Assembly (NCBI GenBank): GCA_002384055.1
Contig: DGAU01000025.1
Coordinates: forward strand, 51,258-115,257
Reading direction: 5' to 3'
Source: Flavobacteriaceae bacterium UBA4022
GTDB taxonomy: Bacteria; Bacteroidota; Bacteroidia; Flavobacteriales; Flavobacteriaceae
DNA: 64,000 nt
Below are positions 16,821-26,191 of this stretch, in pieces; position 1 is the first letter of the stretch; each line of letters starts with the position of its first letter. The notes under the pieces were generated by a model. The model ran no database searches and was not told the DNA's origin. It worked only from the letters and a program-made list of their open reading frames with translations. Both the position numbers and the translations under genes were made by a program.

Positions 16821-18811
16821 CATTTCAAGAGGAAATATTAGAAGGAATACCTAGCCACTTACCGCAACGACCACCATTTGATCCCGACGTCAATCATGCG
16901 CCAAATCGTAAGTCGATTTTGTCATCAGAAGAACAAGAATTGGCTTTGCGCAATGCCCTACGCTATTTTTCTCCCGAATTCCATGCCGTGCTTTTGGAAG
17001 AATTCAAAGAAGAATTAGCCCAATACGGACGCATCTATATGCATCGATACCGTCCGAAAAACCCGATTCACGCGCGACCCATAAACGACTATCCAGGTCA
17101 GAGTCAGCAAGCCAAAGGGATCATGCTGATGATCCAAAACAATTTGGATCCAGCCGTAGCGCAACATCCGTGCGAACTCATTACTTATGGCGGCAATGGC
17201 GCTGTATTTCAAAACTGGGCACAGTACCGCCTCACCATGGCTTACCTGGCACAAATGAATGACCAGCAGACCTTGACCATGTATAGTGGACATCCCATGG
17301 GACTGTTTCCTTCTCATGAAAACGCACCACGCGTAGTGGTCACAAATGGCATGATGATCCCTAATTATTCCAAAGGCGATGACTGGGAAAAATTCAACGC
17401 ACTTGGCGTCACCCAATATGGGCAAATGACCGCCGGAAGCTTTATGTATATAGGACCCCAAGGAATTGTTCATGGCACCACCATCACCGTGCTCAATGGG
17501 TTCAGACGTATTGGCAAATCACCAAAAGGAGGTCTTTTTGTCACGTCAGGTTTAGGCGGTATGAGCGGGGCCCAACCCAAGGCTGGAAATATTTCTGGCT
17601 GTGTGACTGTGTGTGCTGAAGTCAATCCCAAAGCCATCCACACCAGGCATTCTCAAGGTTGGGTAGACGAGGTTATTAAAGATTTGGACCAGTTGGCCCA
17701 ACGCGTACAACACGCCATAAAACATAAAGAAGCGGTATCCATAGCTTATCAAGGTAATGCTGTAGAAGTTTGGGAGTATTTTGACCAAAAAAACATTCAC
17801 ATAGATCTGGGCAGCGATCAAACTTCACTTCACAATCCATGGGCCGGTGGGTATTATCCCGTTGGATTAAGTTTCGAACAAGCCAATGATATGATGGCCA
17901 ACGATCCACAAGGGTTTAAAAATCAGGTGCAACAAAGTCTGATCCGTCACGCCAATGCAGTCAATAAGCACAGCGAAAAAGGCACTTATTTCTTTGATTA
18001 TGGCAATGCCTTTTTACTAGAAGCGTCAAGGGCCGGTGCCGATGTCCTCAAAGCAGGGGATAACCCACTCGAGTTCCGTTACCCCAGTTATGTACAAGAC
18101 ATTATGGGGCCGATGTGTTTTGATTACGGATTTGGACCCTTTAGATGGGTTTGTGCTTCTGGCGACCCCGAAGATTTACAAAAAACCGATGCTATTGCCT
18201 GCTCGGTATTAGAGGAACTCATGAGTGAGGCCCCCAAAGAAATACAACAACAGATGGCCGACAACATCAAGTGGATCAAAGAAGCACAAAGTCATCATTT
18301 GGTTGTTGGCTCTCAGGCCCGAATTCTTTACGCCAACAGCGATGGGCGGATACAAATTGCCACAGCATTTAACAAAGCTATTGCACAAGGCCATATTGGG
18401 CCGGTGATCCTAGGACGTGACCACCATGATGTGTCGGGCACTGACTCACCATTTCGAGAGACCTCTAATATTTATGACGGCAGTCGATTTACAGCAGACA
18501 TGGCGGTTCAGAACGTCATTGGCGACAGCTTTAGAGGTGCAACCTGGGTGAGTATCCACAACGGAGGAGGCGTTGGCTGGGGAGAAGTTATTAATGGCGG
18601 ATTCGGTATGGTTATTGATGGTAGCGAGAAAGCCGATCAAAGGATAGCCTCCATGCTTTTCTGGGATGTCAATAATGGTATCGCTAGAAGAAGTTGGGCC
18701 CGCAACCATGAAGCCATTTTTGCGATAAAACGTGCTATGGAACAAGAGCCTCAACTCAAAGTAACCCTACCCCACATGGTCGCCGACGGATTGTTTGAAC
18801 AAAAAAAATAA
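16817..18811 (+). CDS. hutU: Urocanate hydratase
   Basis: NAD+-dependent hydration of urocanate to imidazolonepropionate, the second step of histidine degradation. The start at 16817 (MTFQEEILEGIPSHLPQRPP) gives 664 residues. This is longer than the Pseudomonas enzyme (about 557) but usual for the Bacteroidota branch. Motifs include LITYGGNGAVFQNWAQY, MYSGHPMGLFPSH and TSGLGGMSGAQPKAG near the nucleotide site, and YGFGPFRWVCASGDP with the active-site-region Cys. NGGGVGWGEVINGG lies near the C-terminus. No hutH, hutI or hutG is in the window. Confidence 0.95.
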   Translation: MTFQEEILEGIPSHLPQRPPFDPDVNHAPNRKSILSSEEQELALRNALRYFSPEFHAVLLEEFKEELAQYGRIYMHRYRPKNPIHARPINDYPGQSQQAKGIMLMIQNNLDPAVAQHPCELITYGGNGAVFQNWAQYRLTMAYLAQMNDQQTLTMYSGHPMGLFPSHENAPRVVVTNGMMIPNYSKGDDWEKFNALGVTQYGQMTAGSFMYIGPQGIVHGTTITVLNGFRRIGKSPKGGLFVTSGLGGMSGAQPKAGNISGCVTVCAEVNPKAIHTRHSQGWVDEVIKDLDQLAQRVQHAIKHKEAVSIAYQGNAVEVWEYFDQKNIHIDLGSDQTSLHNPWAGGYYPVGLSFEQANDMMANDPQGFKNQVQQSLIRHANAVNKHSEKGTYFFDYGNAFLLEASRAGADVLKAGDNPLEFRYPSYVQDIMGPMCFDYGFGPFRWVCASGDPEDLQKTDAIACSVLEELMSEAPKEIQQQMADNIKWIKEAQSHHLVVGSQARILYANSDGRIQIATAFNKAIAQGHIGPVILGRDHHDVSGTDSPFRETSNIYDGSRFTADMAVQNVIGDSFRGATWVSIHNGGGVGWGEVINGGFGMVIDGSEKADQRIASMLFWDVNNGIARRSWARNHEAIFAIKRAMEQEPQLKVTLPHMVADGLFEQKK

Positions 18812-18814
18812 CTC

Positions 18815-19354
18815 ATGAACACCAAACTATTTCTTATCGCCATAGGCTTTATAGCCATGAGCTGCAGCTCTGTAAGAGTCGCCGCAGACTACGACACAGG
18901 TGCAACATTCGGAAACTACCGCACTTACGCCTTTTACAAGCCTGGCATCGATCAGGCCAAAATAAGTGACTTGGACAAGCGGCGTATCTTGCATGCCATC
19001 GATCAAGCCTTGCAGAAAAAAGGACTGACAAAGTCCAAAGATCCAGATCTCTTGGTCAGTATTTTTACTAAAGAAAATAAAGAAGTGACCGTTGGTGGCA
19101 ACGGCAGCATGATGATGGGCTGGGGCTGGTCCCCGTGGTGGACTTATGGCCAAATGGGCAATACCGTGTCAACCACCACTCAAGGCTCTTTATACATTGA
19201 CTTAGTCGATGCAAAAACAGACCAATTGGTTTGGCAAGGCCTTGGGGAGGCGCGACTAGCGCCCAGTGAAGATGTCGCCAAAAAGGAGGCCAGAATTCAG
19301 AGAATCGTTGATGAAATTCTGACCCAATTTCCACCAAATTCGGAGCAACCTTAA
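18815..19354 (+). CDS. DUF4136 lipoprotein
   Basis: A 179-residue lipoprotein with signal MNTKLFLIAIGFIAMSC and lipobox AMSC. The DUF4136 fold follows: VRVAADYDTGATFGNYRTYA, a central DPDLLVSI strand and YIDLVDAKTDQLVWQGLGEA near the C-terminus. DUF4136 proteins sit in the envelope and have no settled function. It starts 3 bases after the hutU stop, so it is probably on the same transcript. Its stop overlaps that of the convergent T9SS gene in the palindromic TTAA at 19351-19354. Confidence 0.85.
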   Translation: MNTKLFLIAIGFIAMSCSSVRVAADYDTGATFGNYRTYAFYKPGIDQAKISDLDKRRILHAIDQALQKKGLTKSKDPDLLVSIFTKENKEVTVGGNGSMMMGWGWSPWWTYGQMGNTVSTTTQGSLYIDLVDAKTDQLVWQGLGEARLAPSEDVAKKEARIQRIVDEILTQFPPNSEQP

Positions 19355-20967
19355 GGTTTCAATAATTTAATATGCCGCAGAGTTCCGGCTGCGTCGACAC
19401 AAGTCAATACATACCACCCAGAAGGCCAATGCGCCACAGAAACATCAAGGTTTGTTGTCGCGCTGTTACTGCTGTATATCAGCTGTCCTAAAGCGTTATA
19501 CACCCTAAAGGTGTGCATCGGCTCCGAGGACACCAAACTGATGCGATCCTTGACGGGATTAATATAATGTAAACCAACCTCTAGGAGCTGATCGGGCCCC
19601 GCCAAAACGACTTCTTCATCTAGAAAATTTTGGGCATAAATCTTTGGTTGCCCTGCCTTTTGTTCGATAAAGACGGCAACACTTTGGTTATTGATTGGTG
19701 CCGTATAGTGAATTCTGCTTTTATTGGCAGCAAAAGTTGCGACATCACGAATCGTTTCGGGCCATACAAAATCTCCTGCACTATCCAGGTAAGTCGTCCC
19801 CAAAGTTGTTGGCGAACCCCCATTATCTAAACCCTGCTTAATGAGCATCAGAACACCCTCTTCTTTTGGATACATCCCGCCTACCGGAATATTTTCAGAA
19901 CCCAAAGCAAACACCTCTTTTGCGCCATCGCCCAATAAACGCTGACCATTAGAACGATCATAGCGCTGCACAAAGGTCCCTTTAATTCCTTGACTTGAAT
20001 TGGTGTAAGTACTGGCCATCCAAATCGAATTCGAGCCGGCCTCGTGCGCCATATAAGCGGTCATCTCGTAATAGGCCTGTGAGGTATCAAAATCAGATCC
20101 ATTGATGCCCCAAGGGAGTGTGCCATCGCTTTCGATACGCTGCAAATAAGCATCAAAGCGCGACCCAATGGACGCATAATAGCCCAAATAGACATCATCC
20201 CCAATCATCATCCCTGGGTAATCGCGGATGAATGCGGTGACATTATTACTGATTTGCACAGGTAAGTTCCAAAGAGGCGCTCCTTGAGCATCCAATTTTT
20301 GCGCATGTAAATAAGAGCTTATCCCGTTCAACAACTCGTGAAAAACTACAATAAATTCTCCAGTGGACAATTCAAATAATTCAGCCGTGACGGTACTGCT
20401 AGAACCGAGCTCAATAGGCATAGGCGTGGCCCAAATGGCGTTACCTTGGCTATCAAACTTCTGAACAACTCCCGCCCCTCCTGGCCACCATGAGACCAAA
20501 ACATCTCCCGTAGTTAAGGGTTTAACACGCACCAAATTTCCCGCACCCAATGACAAACCGGCGCTGCCCCAAAGGGCATTTCCTTGGAGATCCATTTTGA
20601 AGGCATAGGCCGGATCACCCCCAGCGGTACCCGTAGCACCGATATACAAATGGTCTTGATCATCTACCGAAATGTTCCAAATCACCGTAGAGGTGCTCAT
20701 TGGCAAATCAACGCTGACCAAAGCTCCGTCACTGCCTAATGTTTGGTTACCATCAGGATCTAATACTTGCAACCGAAGTTCATAATTTTCGGGAGCGCCC
20801 ACCGATTTCCAAAATACAACAAAAGTGGATCCATCTGAGGCCCCTATAGCTTTCATGTCTCCACCTATAGCATCGACCACCAAAGTGTTGACCGAAGTGT
20901 CTGGGTTCCATTGGGCTTGCAGTGAAAGCGTCATCGCAAGCAATAAAAGGGATAGATATTTTTTCAT
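19351..20967 (-). CDS. Secreted repeat protein with T9SS type A sorting domain
   Basis: A 538-residue exported protein. The signal peptide MKKYLSLLLLAMTLSLQAQ is followed by a long region of repeated strands with spaced G-N-x-(L/I)-W elements (LQGNALWG, SQGNAIWA, AQGAPLWN, SDGTLPWG), roughly 50-60 residues apart, suggesting a beta-propeller. The last 80 residues form a type A T9SS domain (INPVKDRISLVSSEPMHTFR, VYNALGQLIYSS, ending HIKLLKP). It has no catalytic motif. It is likely a surface or released binding protein of unknown target. Confidence 0.82.
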   Translation of the reverse strand: MKKYLSLLLLAMTLSLQAQWNPDTSVNTLVVDAIGGDMKAIGASDGSTFVVFWKSVGAPENYELRLQVLDPDGNQTLGSDGALVSVDLPMSTSTVIWNISVDDQDHLYIGATGTAGGDPAYAFKMDLQGNALWGSAGLSLGAGNLVRVKPLTTGDVLVSWWPGGAGVVQKFDSQGNAIWATPMPIELGSSSTVTAELFELSTGEFIVVFHELLNGISSYLHAQKLDAQGAPLWNLPVQISNNVTAFIRDYPGMMIGDDVYLGYYASIGSRFDAYLQRIESDGTLPWGINGSDFDTSQAYYEMTAYMAHEAGSNSIWMASTYTNSSQGIKGTFVQRYDRSNGQRLLGDGAKEVFALGSENIPVGGMYPKEEGVLMLIKQGLDNGGSPTTLGTTYLDSAGDFVWPETIRDVATFAANKSRIHYTAPINNQSVAVFIEQKAGQPKIYAQNFLDEEVVLAGPDQLLEVGLHYINPVKDRISLVSSEPMHTFRVYNALGQLIYSSNSATTNLDVSVAHWPSGWYVLTCVDAAGTLRHIKLLKP

Positions 20968-21065
20968 GGTTTCATGTTTAGATTTTTTGTTGATACCAGC
21001 AGCCCAATCTTCAAATTGGTGTCGCCTTGTTTTTTTTTGGGTTTAATACTTGAGGCGGTCGGGGC

Positions 21066-21833
21066 CTATTTAAATCGTTCCAAAGTGGCTTTTGTAAAGT
21101 CATTCAGCACCAGGCCACCACTGATGGCCGCACGCTCTGCTAAAAGGGTCTCCCAATGCTCTGTCCCAGACCACAGTGCGCGTTTCATTTCAGCCATGGC
21201 TTCGGGATGGTAACTTTTAAGCTCATGACACAAGGTCTCAATGGCATCGTCCAAGGCTTGAGCATCTGGCAAAACTTCTGCAAATAAGCCCTTGTCTTTG
21301 GCCCATTGGGCCGTATAAAATGTTTTGGCATTCAGAGTCATCTGACCCAATGCACTTACGCCTATCTTTCGAGCAATGGCTGGTGCCACGACAAAAGGAC
21401 CAATACCAATCGAAAGTTCGCTGAGTTTGACCGAGGCATATTGAGAGGCTAGTGCATAATCTGCAGATGCCGCCAAACCGACACCGCCACCAACAGCCTT
21501 GCCGTGAATACGAGCGATGATAAACTTCGGACACAAGCGCATGGCATTAATCACTTGAGCAAAACCATTAAAAAAAGCCTCGCCTTGAGCCTTATTTTCG
21601 ATCGCCACCAACTCTTCAAAACTAGCACCAGCACAAAATGAGCGCTCACCAGCACTACAAAGTACAATGACCTTCACTGCTGGGTCCTGACCGGCCTGAA
21701 CGATAGCTTGGCGTAACTTGGCCAAAAGATCAGACGGCATCGCATTGTGTTGCGGGTGAAAAAAGGTGAGTGTTGCTACGCCCTTATCCTCGGCAGAGGT
21801 CACATAAGCTTGTGGCTCCATATGCTGATGCAT
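21066..21833 (-). CDS. Enoyl-CoA hydratase/isomerase-family protein
   Basis: A 255-residue crotonase-fold protein. The oxyanion-hole motifs are CSAGERSFCAGASFEEL and GKAVGGGVGLAASADYALAS. The family performs hydration, isomerisation or related steps on acyl-CoAs. The residue after GGGVGL, where typical hydratases have the first catalytic Glu, is not obviously Glu here, so an isomerase or phenylacetate-pathway (PaaG-like) role is possible. Either the ATG at 21833 or the one at 21821 may be used. It lies downstream of the large T9SS gene on the same strand but 98 bases away. Confidence 0.85.
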   Translation of the reverse strand: MHQHMEPQAYVTSAEDKGVATLTFFHPQHNAMPSDLLAKLRQAIVQAGQDPAVKVIVLCSAGERSFCAGASFEELVAIENKAQGEAFFNGFAQVINAMRLCPKFIIARIHGKAVGGGVGLAASADYALASQYASVKLSELSIGIGPFVVAPAIARKIGVSALGQMTLNAKTFYTAQWAKDKGLFAEVLPDAQALDDAIETLCHELKSYHPEAMAEMKRALWSGTEHWETLLAERAAISGGLVLNDFTKATLERFK

Positions 21834-21944
21834 TTAAATGATGGTTAAGGGCACCATTCGCTTCAAAAGAGATCATCTCCTTGAAGTTTCTGGCTGTCCC
21901 ACTATGCAAGATAAGAAATACTGATCGAAGAAAACCCAATCGGC

Positions 21945-21977
21945 TTGTATTGCCCTGAATTATTCTCATTACTTTTG
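21945..21977 (+). promoter_or_regulatory. Promoter of the rhodanese gene
   Basis: TACTTTTG at 21970-21977 matches TANNTTTG. Two TTG candidates, at 21945-21947 (22-base spacer) and 21950-21952 (17-base spacer), fit the -33 distance. Confidence 0.6.
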
Positions 21978-22000
21978 CCCCACTTACCAAATACCACATC

Positions 22001-22306
22001 ATGGGACTATTCAGCAGCTTATTCGGAAACAAAAATAAAAAAATAGCAGATTTTGCTGCGCGTGGGGCAATTGTCCTTGATGTGCGCACCAAAGCAGAAT
22101 ACGGTCAAGGCGCTATTGGTGGATCCAAAAATATTGCGCTGCAGCAGCTCGCAAGCCAAATGAGCACGATTGCCAAATGGAACAAGCCGATCATCACCTG
22201 CTGTGCCAGTGGGATGCGCAGCGCCAGTGCAGCGGCCTTACTTAAGGGTCAAGGCATCGAAGCCCTTAATGGCGGAGCGTGGCACAGCCTACAGCAAAAA
22301 CTATAA
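22001..22306 (+). CDS. Single-domain rhodanese-like protein
   Basis: A 101-residue cytosolic sulfurtransferase-type domain. The CH2-like motif LDVRTKAEYGQGAIGGSKNI precedes the active loop CASGMRS, with the catalytic Cys68 and Arg73 of the C-x-x-G-x-R pattern. The length is that of the minimal GlpE/PspE class. It probably carries persulfide sulfur to an unidentified acceptor. It stands alone, with its own promoter, between divergent and convergent neighbours. Confidence 0.9.
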   Translation: MGLFSSLFGNKNKKIADFAARGAIVLDVRTKAEYGQGAIGGSKNIALQQLASQMSTIAKWNKPIITCCASGMRSASAAALLKGQGIEALNGGAWHSLQQKL

Positions 22307-22379
22307 GCGCTTAAGCGCTATTGCGATCCGCTCCTCTTAAAGCAATTTTATCAGAAACTGCCTTTGAGATGGTGCGCCA

Positions 22380-25106
22380 CTACAGATCATATTTGACCAC
22401 CAACATCACGATGCGTGGCATCACGATATATTGACTCGTGGTATTAAACTCCTCACTAAAACTATCCGTATTGGTGTCTAAGTTGTTGAGCAAGTTGGTG
22501 CCTTGCAGCGAAAATTCCCAATGACTGTCTTGTTTTTGGTAATAAAGCGTACTGTTCAAAAATGAATAATTATTAGACACCGTGTTTTCGGCATCGCTAT
22601 AATTATAAAAGTCCCAATTCATGGTCCAGAAAAAGGATTTTAGAAAGGTGACATCCAAGTTCACATAAGGCCTTTTGGTGAAGAACACCTGCTCGGCCCG
22701 GCCATTGTTATAGTCATTCCGATTCCAATTATATCCTACTTCAAAATTCGGTAAATCCTTGAAGCTGCTGCGCGCACTTACCCTATAATTTTGGGTGAAA
22801 CTTCGGCTTTCTTGGATTTGATCATTGACGGTATTGTATAATTCACTCAAATTCATGCTGGCGTTAAGGCGGTATTCAATACTCTTGATTCGCTTACTAA
22901 AACGGCCACTTGCCGCGTAAGTTTGGTCTGGAAAATTACCATCAAAATTGCTCGGAGAAGTGACTTGATTAATGGCGACCAATGTCGTGTTGTTCTTAAT
23001 ACCAGAGCGGCGCTTTGTGTAACTCAAGGAGCCACTAATATTGGTATAGCTAAATAAATTATAGCTAAAATAATTCAACCGATAAGTATCGTTTAAGGCA
23101 TTTTCGAGTGCTCTGTTCCCCCGAAATAGTCGGTTATAATTATTAAAAACATAGGCCTGTGCGTAATTATTGACATCGGTATACTCAGCACTCACCGCGT
23201 AATTAAACCGAATGTTTTCACTTTTCTTTAAGTCGATCAGGGCAAGAAAGTCCGGCAACACAAGCCACTGATTTTGGGTGAGCGTGACACCGGCTTGTTC
23301 ATTGACCAAGCCATAGCGATGCAGCGTCGCGCCCGGAGACACGGTAAGCTTTCCTGATTTAAATTTATAATGCACCCCTAGAAATGTGTCGCTAAAACCA
23401 TAAAGCACGTCATTTATCAATGATTCAGAAAGACCATCTATAGGCATGGTTTCTTCCAAAGGCTGTACTTGACCACCATTTAGGGTTTGAAATATCGCCG
23501 AATTGAATGATTGGCGGCTTACGGTTTGGCCCAAGGTCAGGTTCAAATGGCTTGTCTTGGTCAGAATTCTATAATAGTCCAATTTACTGTCGACCTTATT
23601 GGTGGTGACCATTTTTTCCTGTGACACATCATAACGATCCAATACGGGCGTTAAGGGCAGTACGCCTTCAAAAGGAGCAAGGTCCGTTAATGCATTATAA
23701 AAGGGGTCCTCTTCTTGATACAAATGCTGCGCCTGAAACGCCAGGACATCATCTTCACTTGCCGTGTAATAAATATTAAGGTTTTGATTGATTGAGGTTG
23801 GTGTATTCTCCTTTCGTTCTTCGATATCGTTGGTGAATGTCGCAAATTGAGAAAGGGTATTGTCGTTTTGTGCCTGTTTTGAACCCTTCACTAGGGCATC
23901 ATAGTCCAACTGAAAATTGGCATTGGGCTTATAAACACTGCTCAGCTTAAGCATACCGAGTTGATTGCTCTGATCCGATGCATTTTCGGTTGTCTCAATA
24001 ATACCGGAAGAAATATATTGCTTGAGCGTTCTAGACACGATTTGTGTTCGGTTGTCGGAGGCAATTCCGAAGCCACTAACATCCCATTCAGGACTTAAGG
24101 CATAACTAAAGTTCGCGGCACCAAATTTAGTGTCGATGGCCTGCGCACGATTATTTTGAGCAACAGCGAAGCCCAAATCGCTTTCTCTAATAGAAAATTG
24201 TGTTCCACCACCTTGATTGAAATTTCTAAACCCACCGGTAAAATTGAAATAATCACGCCAAGTAAAAGGCACTTCCCCGATATCATTAACATCTGTAATC
24301 ACGTTAATACTGTATTTGGGATTATAATAAAATAGTTTGGGGTGCACCAGATGCCTGGTGTCTTGGTCTGCATCACTTCCGCCACCGGCCGTGACTTCTC
24401 CAAACCAAAAGTTCTTTTTGCCTTCTTTGAGTCTTATGTTAATGGCTACATTATCTTGGTTATTGGTCACGCCACGCATCTGTCCCACCTCGCTAAAATT
24501 TCGGAGCACCTCAACCTTGTCTATAGCGTTTGCCGGTATATTCTTCGTGGCTAGTTTAGAATCACCATCAAAGAAGTCTTTTCCCTCGACCATAACTTTC
24601 TGGACGGTCTTGCCTTCGACCTGAATTTCTCCATCCTCATTAATTTCGATACCAGGGAGGTTTTTCAAGACGTCTCCTAATTTTTTCTCGTCACCACGGT
24701 TAAATGAATCGGCATTATAGACGATGGTATCGCCACGCACGGTCACTGGCATTTCATAAACCAACTCAACCCCATCAAGCTCAGAAGCTTGTGATTGCAA
24801 GACAAAATCCATGCGGTAATCCTGAGCCTCTAAAGGCAAGGTTAATTGCTTTTCTTGCGTCTGGTAACCCAGAAAACTGGCCCTTAGCACGTAAACACTA
24901 CCCGCCTCGAGGTCCAATTGGTAGCGCCCTTCACTATTGGTGATCGCATACGATGCCAAAGCTCCAGTAGTTGGATCAGTAGCAATAACATTAGCGAAAT
25001 CCAATGGGGCAATACTGTCTTTGACCACACCCTGTACTTTAATGCTTTGGGCCGTTAAGCCACTAGCAAAACACAGACAAAAGGCATATAAAAGTGACTT
25101 TTTCAT
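22380..25106 (-). CDS. TonB-dependent receptor with carboxypeptidase-like N-terminal domain
   Basis: A 908-residue outer-membrane protein. The signal peptide MKKSLLYAFCLCFASGLTAQ is followed by a CarboxypepD_reg-like domain (about 22-105, VQGVVKDSIAPLDFANVIA), a plug domain (about 125-225, with NLPGIEINEDGEIQVEGK) and a barrel rich in aromatic strands ending YIVMPRIVMLVVKYDL. The pattern fits the flavobacterial outer-membrane beta-barrel family (OMP_b-brl_3 type), which lacks a standard TonB-box receptor length. Ligand is unknown. A GLPGLI protein gene lies 23 bases upstream and is co-transcribed, a pairing frequently seen in flavobacteria. Confidence 0.85.
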   Translation of the reverse strand: MKKSLLYAFCLCFASGLTAQSIKVQGVVKDSIAPLDFANVIATDPTTGALASYAITNSEGRYQLDLEAGSVYVLRASFLGYQTQEKQLTLPLEAQDYRMDFVLQSQASELDGVELVYEMPVTVRGDTIVYNADSFNRGDEKKLGDVLKNLPGIEINEDGEIQVEGKTVQKVMVEGKDFFDGDSKLATKNIPANAIDKVEVLRNFSEVGQMRGVTNNQDNVAINIRLKEGKKNFWFGEVTAGGGSDADQDTRHLVHPKLFYYNPKYSINVITDVNDIGEVPFTWRDYFNFTGGFRNFNQGGGTQFSIRESDLGFAVAQNNRAQAIDTKFGAANFSYALSPEWDVSGFGIASDNRTQIVSRTLKQYISSGIIETTENASDQSNQLGMLKLSSVYKPNANFQLDYDALVKGSKQAQNDNTLSQFATFTNDIEERKENTPTSINQNLNIYYTASEDDVLAFQAQHLYQEEDPFYNALTDLAPFEGVLPLTPVLDRYDVSQEKMVTTNKVDSKLDYYRILTKTSHLNLTLGQTVSRQSFNSAIFQTLNGGQVQPLEETMPIDGLSESLINDVLYGFSDTFLGVHYKFKSGKLTVSPGATLHRYGLVNEQAGVTLTQNQWLVLPDFLALIDLKKSENIRFNYAVSAEYTDVNNYAQAYVFNNYNRLFRGNRALENALNDTYRLNYFSYNLFSYTNISGSLSYTKRRSGIKNNTTLVAINQVTSPSNFDGNFPDQTYAASGRFSKRIKSIEYRLNASMNLSELYNTVNDQIQESRSFTQNYRVSARSSFKDLPNFEVGYNWNRNDYNNGRAEQVFFTKRPYVNLDVTFLKSFFWTMNWDFYNYSDAENTVSNNYSFLNSTLYYQKQDSHWEFSLQGTNLLNNLDTNTDSFSEEFNTTSQYIVMPRIVMLVVKYDL

Positions 25107-25129
25107 TTTCTAATTTTGATTATTCAGGA

Positions 25130-26005
25130 TTATCCGCGACCACCACGACCACCACGACCACGCCAATTAGCACGAAGCTCTTCGGTCTTTTTGGTCACGA
25201 TTTCTTGAAAGGCGTCTTGAGTGACTACTTCCCCTTTGGTCGGGGCTTCTATAGAGGGCATATTCTTAGGGTTCATGATGATTTTTGAACACAAAAGTGT
25301 CGTGCGATCGATATTGAGCTCGAGTATGAGACCAGGCAATCCCCAATACTCTCCAGGACCATGGCCAATAGGAATCTGCGGGGTAAACCATGCCGTTATT
25401 GCGACAGTTTCGGGCAAGACAACAGCCAATTCTGAAGTTTCATTTTCATCATCTTTCGTTACCTCTTCGCCCTCTTTCTTGGTATCCTTTGGGGTATCGG
25501 AATTACGTCTGCGCCGCATTAAATTAAACTCGTCAGGCTTGACCTGCTTCATTGCCGTGGCTTTGATGGCCAGGTACTGGCCGATGACTTTAGATTCATT
25601 GGTCACGACCCAATCAAGTGGAGACAATTGGTCTTTAATTAAGAACTCTTTTCCAAAAAACTCATGGGCTTCGATCAATTGATCTTGACCGATGTTCTTA
25701 TATTGAATTCCGGGCTCCATGCTGGCCATCATCATCCCAAACCCACGTCCCTGACTTGTCGCCTCTAAGGACACTTCTTCACTATAGACCGATTCTTGGC
25801 CGCTAAAAGTCAAAATATAAGTTTTTTCCAGAAATGACTTCATGCGCGCCATCATCTGTTTCTTCATGTCCTCACTCATGCCTTCACGGCCAAAATTATC
25901 CAAGTCGACGGTTGTTTTGGATTGGTAAAAAGCTTGGCCCGTAAAATTCTGCGCCGCAAGTGGCGAAAAAAGCAATAGAAGCAATAAGGTGATGATCATT
26001 TTCAT
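25130..26005 (-). CDS. GLPGLI-family secreted protein
   Basis: A 291-residue exported protein. The signal peptide is MKMIITLLLLLLFSPLAAQ. The family signature appears as GEYWGLPGLILELNID at about residues 217-232, with the preceding ITAWFTPQIPIGHGP. The middle has a Met-rich helix and a charged low-complexity stretch (DTKKEGEEVTKDDENE). The C-terminus is an Arg-Gly tail, RGRGGRGGRG. GLPGLI proteins have no proven function; many accompany TonB-type outer-membrane proteins, as here. Confidence 0.88.
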   Translation of the reverse strand: MKMIITLLLLLLFSPLAAQNFTGQAFYQSKTTVDLDNFGREGMSEDMKKQMMARMKSFLEKTYILTFSGQESVYSEEVSLEATSQGRGFGMMMASMEPGIQYKNIGQDQLIEAHEFFGKEFLIKDQLSPLDWVVTNESKVIGQYLAIKATAMKQVKPDEFNLMRRRRNSDTPKDTKKEGEEVTKDDENETSELAVVLPETVAITAWFTPQIPIGHGPGEYWGLPGLILELNIDRTTLLCSKIIMNPKNMPSIEAPTKGEVVTQDAFQEIVTKKTEELRANWRGRGGRGGRG

Positions 26006-26191
26006 GCGCGGTGTTTTAAAAGTTTTTACTAGGACTCAAAGTAATCCCTAAGGTTTTATGGTTCAGCATTTTTTTATGGCTTGACGTGCCCCAGAGGCCC
26101 CAATTTATTCTCAAGACCAAGATAAGAAATTCTAATGGTCAGAACTGTTGTTTGCCGGCTCAATTGAAATTTGTTTTGTACCTTGTATGTG

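Noticed and set aside
22306..22319. 14-bp palindrome AGCGCTTAAGCGCT after the rhodanese gene
   Set aside because: It overlaps the stop codon, has no loop, no T run and no nearby promoter, so I treat it as chance.
25138..25165. Tandem CCACGA-type repeats resembling a short repeat array
   Set aside because: They are in-frame codons for the Arg-Gly tail of the GLPGLI protein; there are no spacers as in CRISPR.
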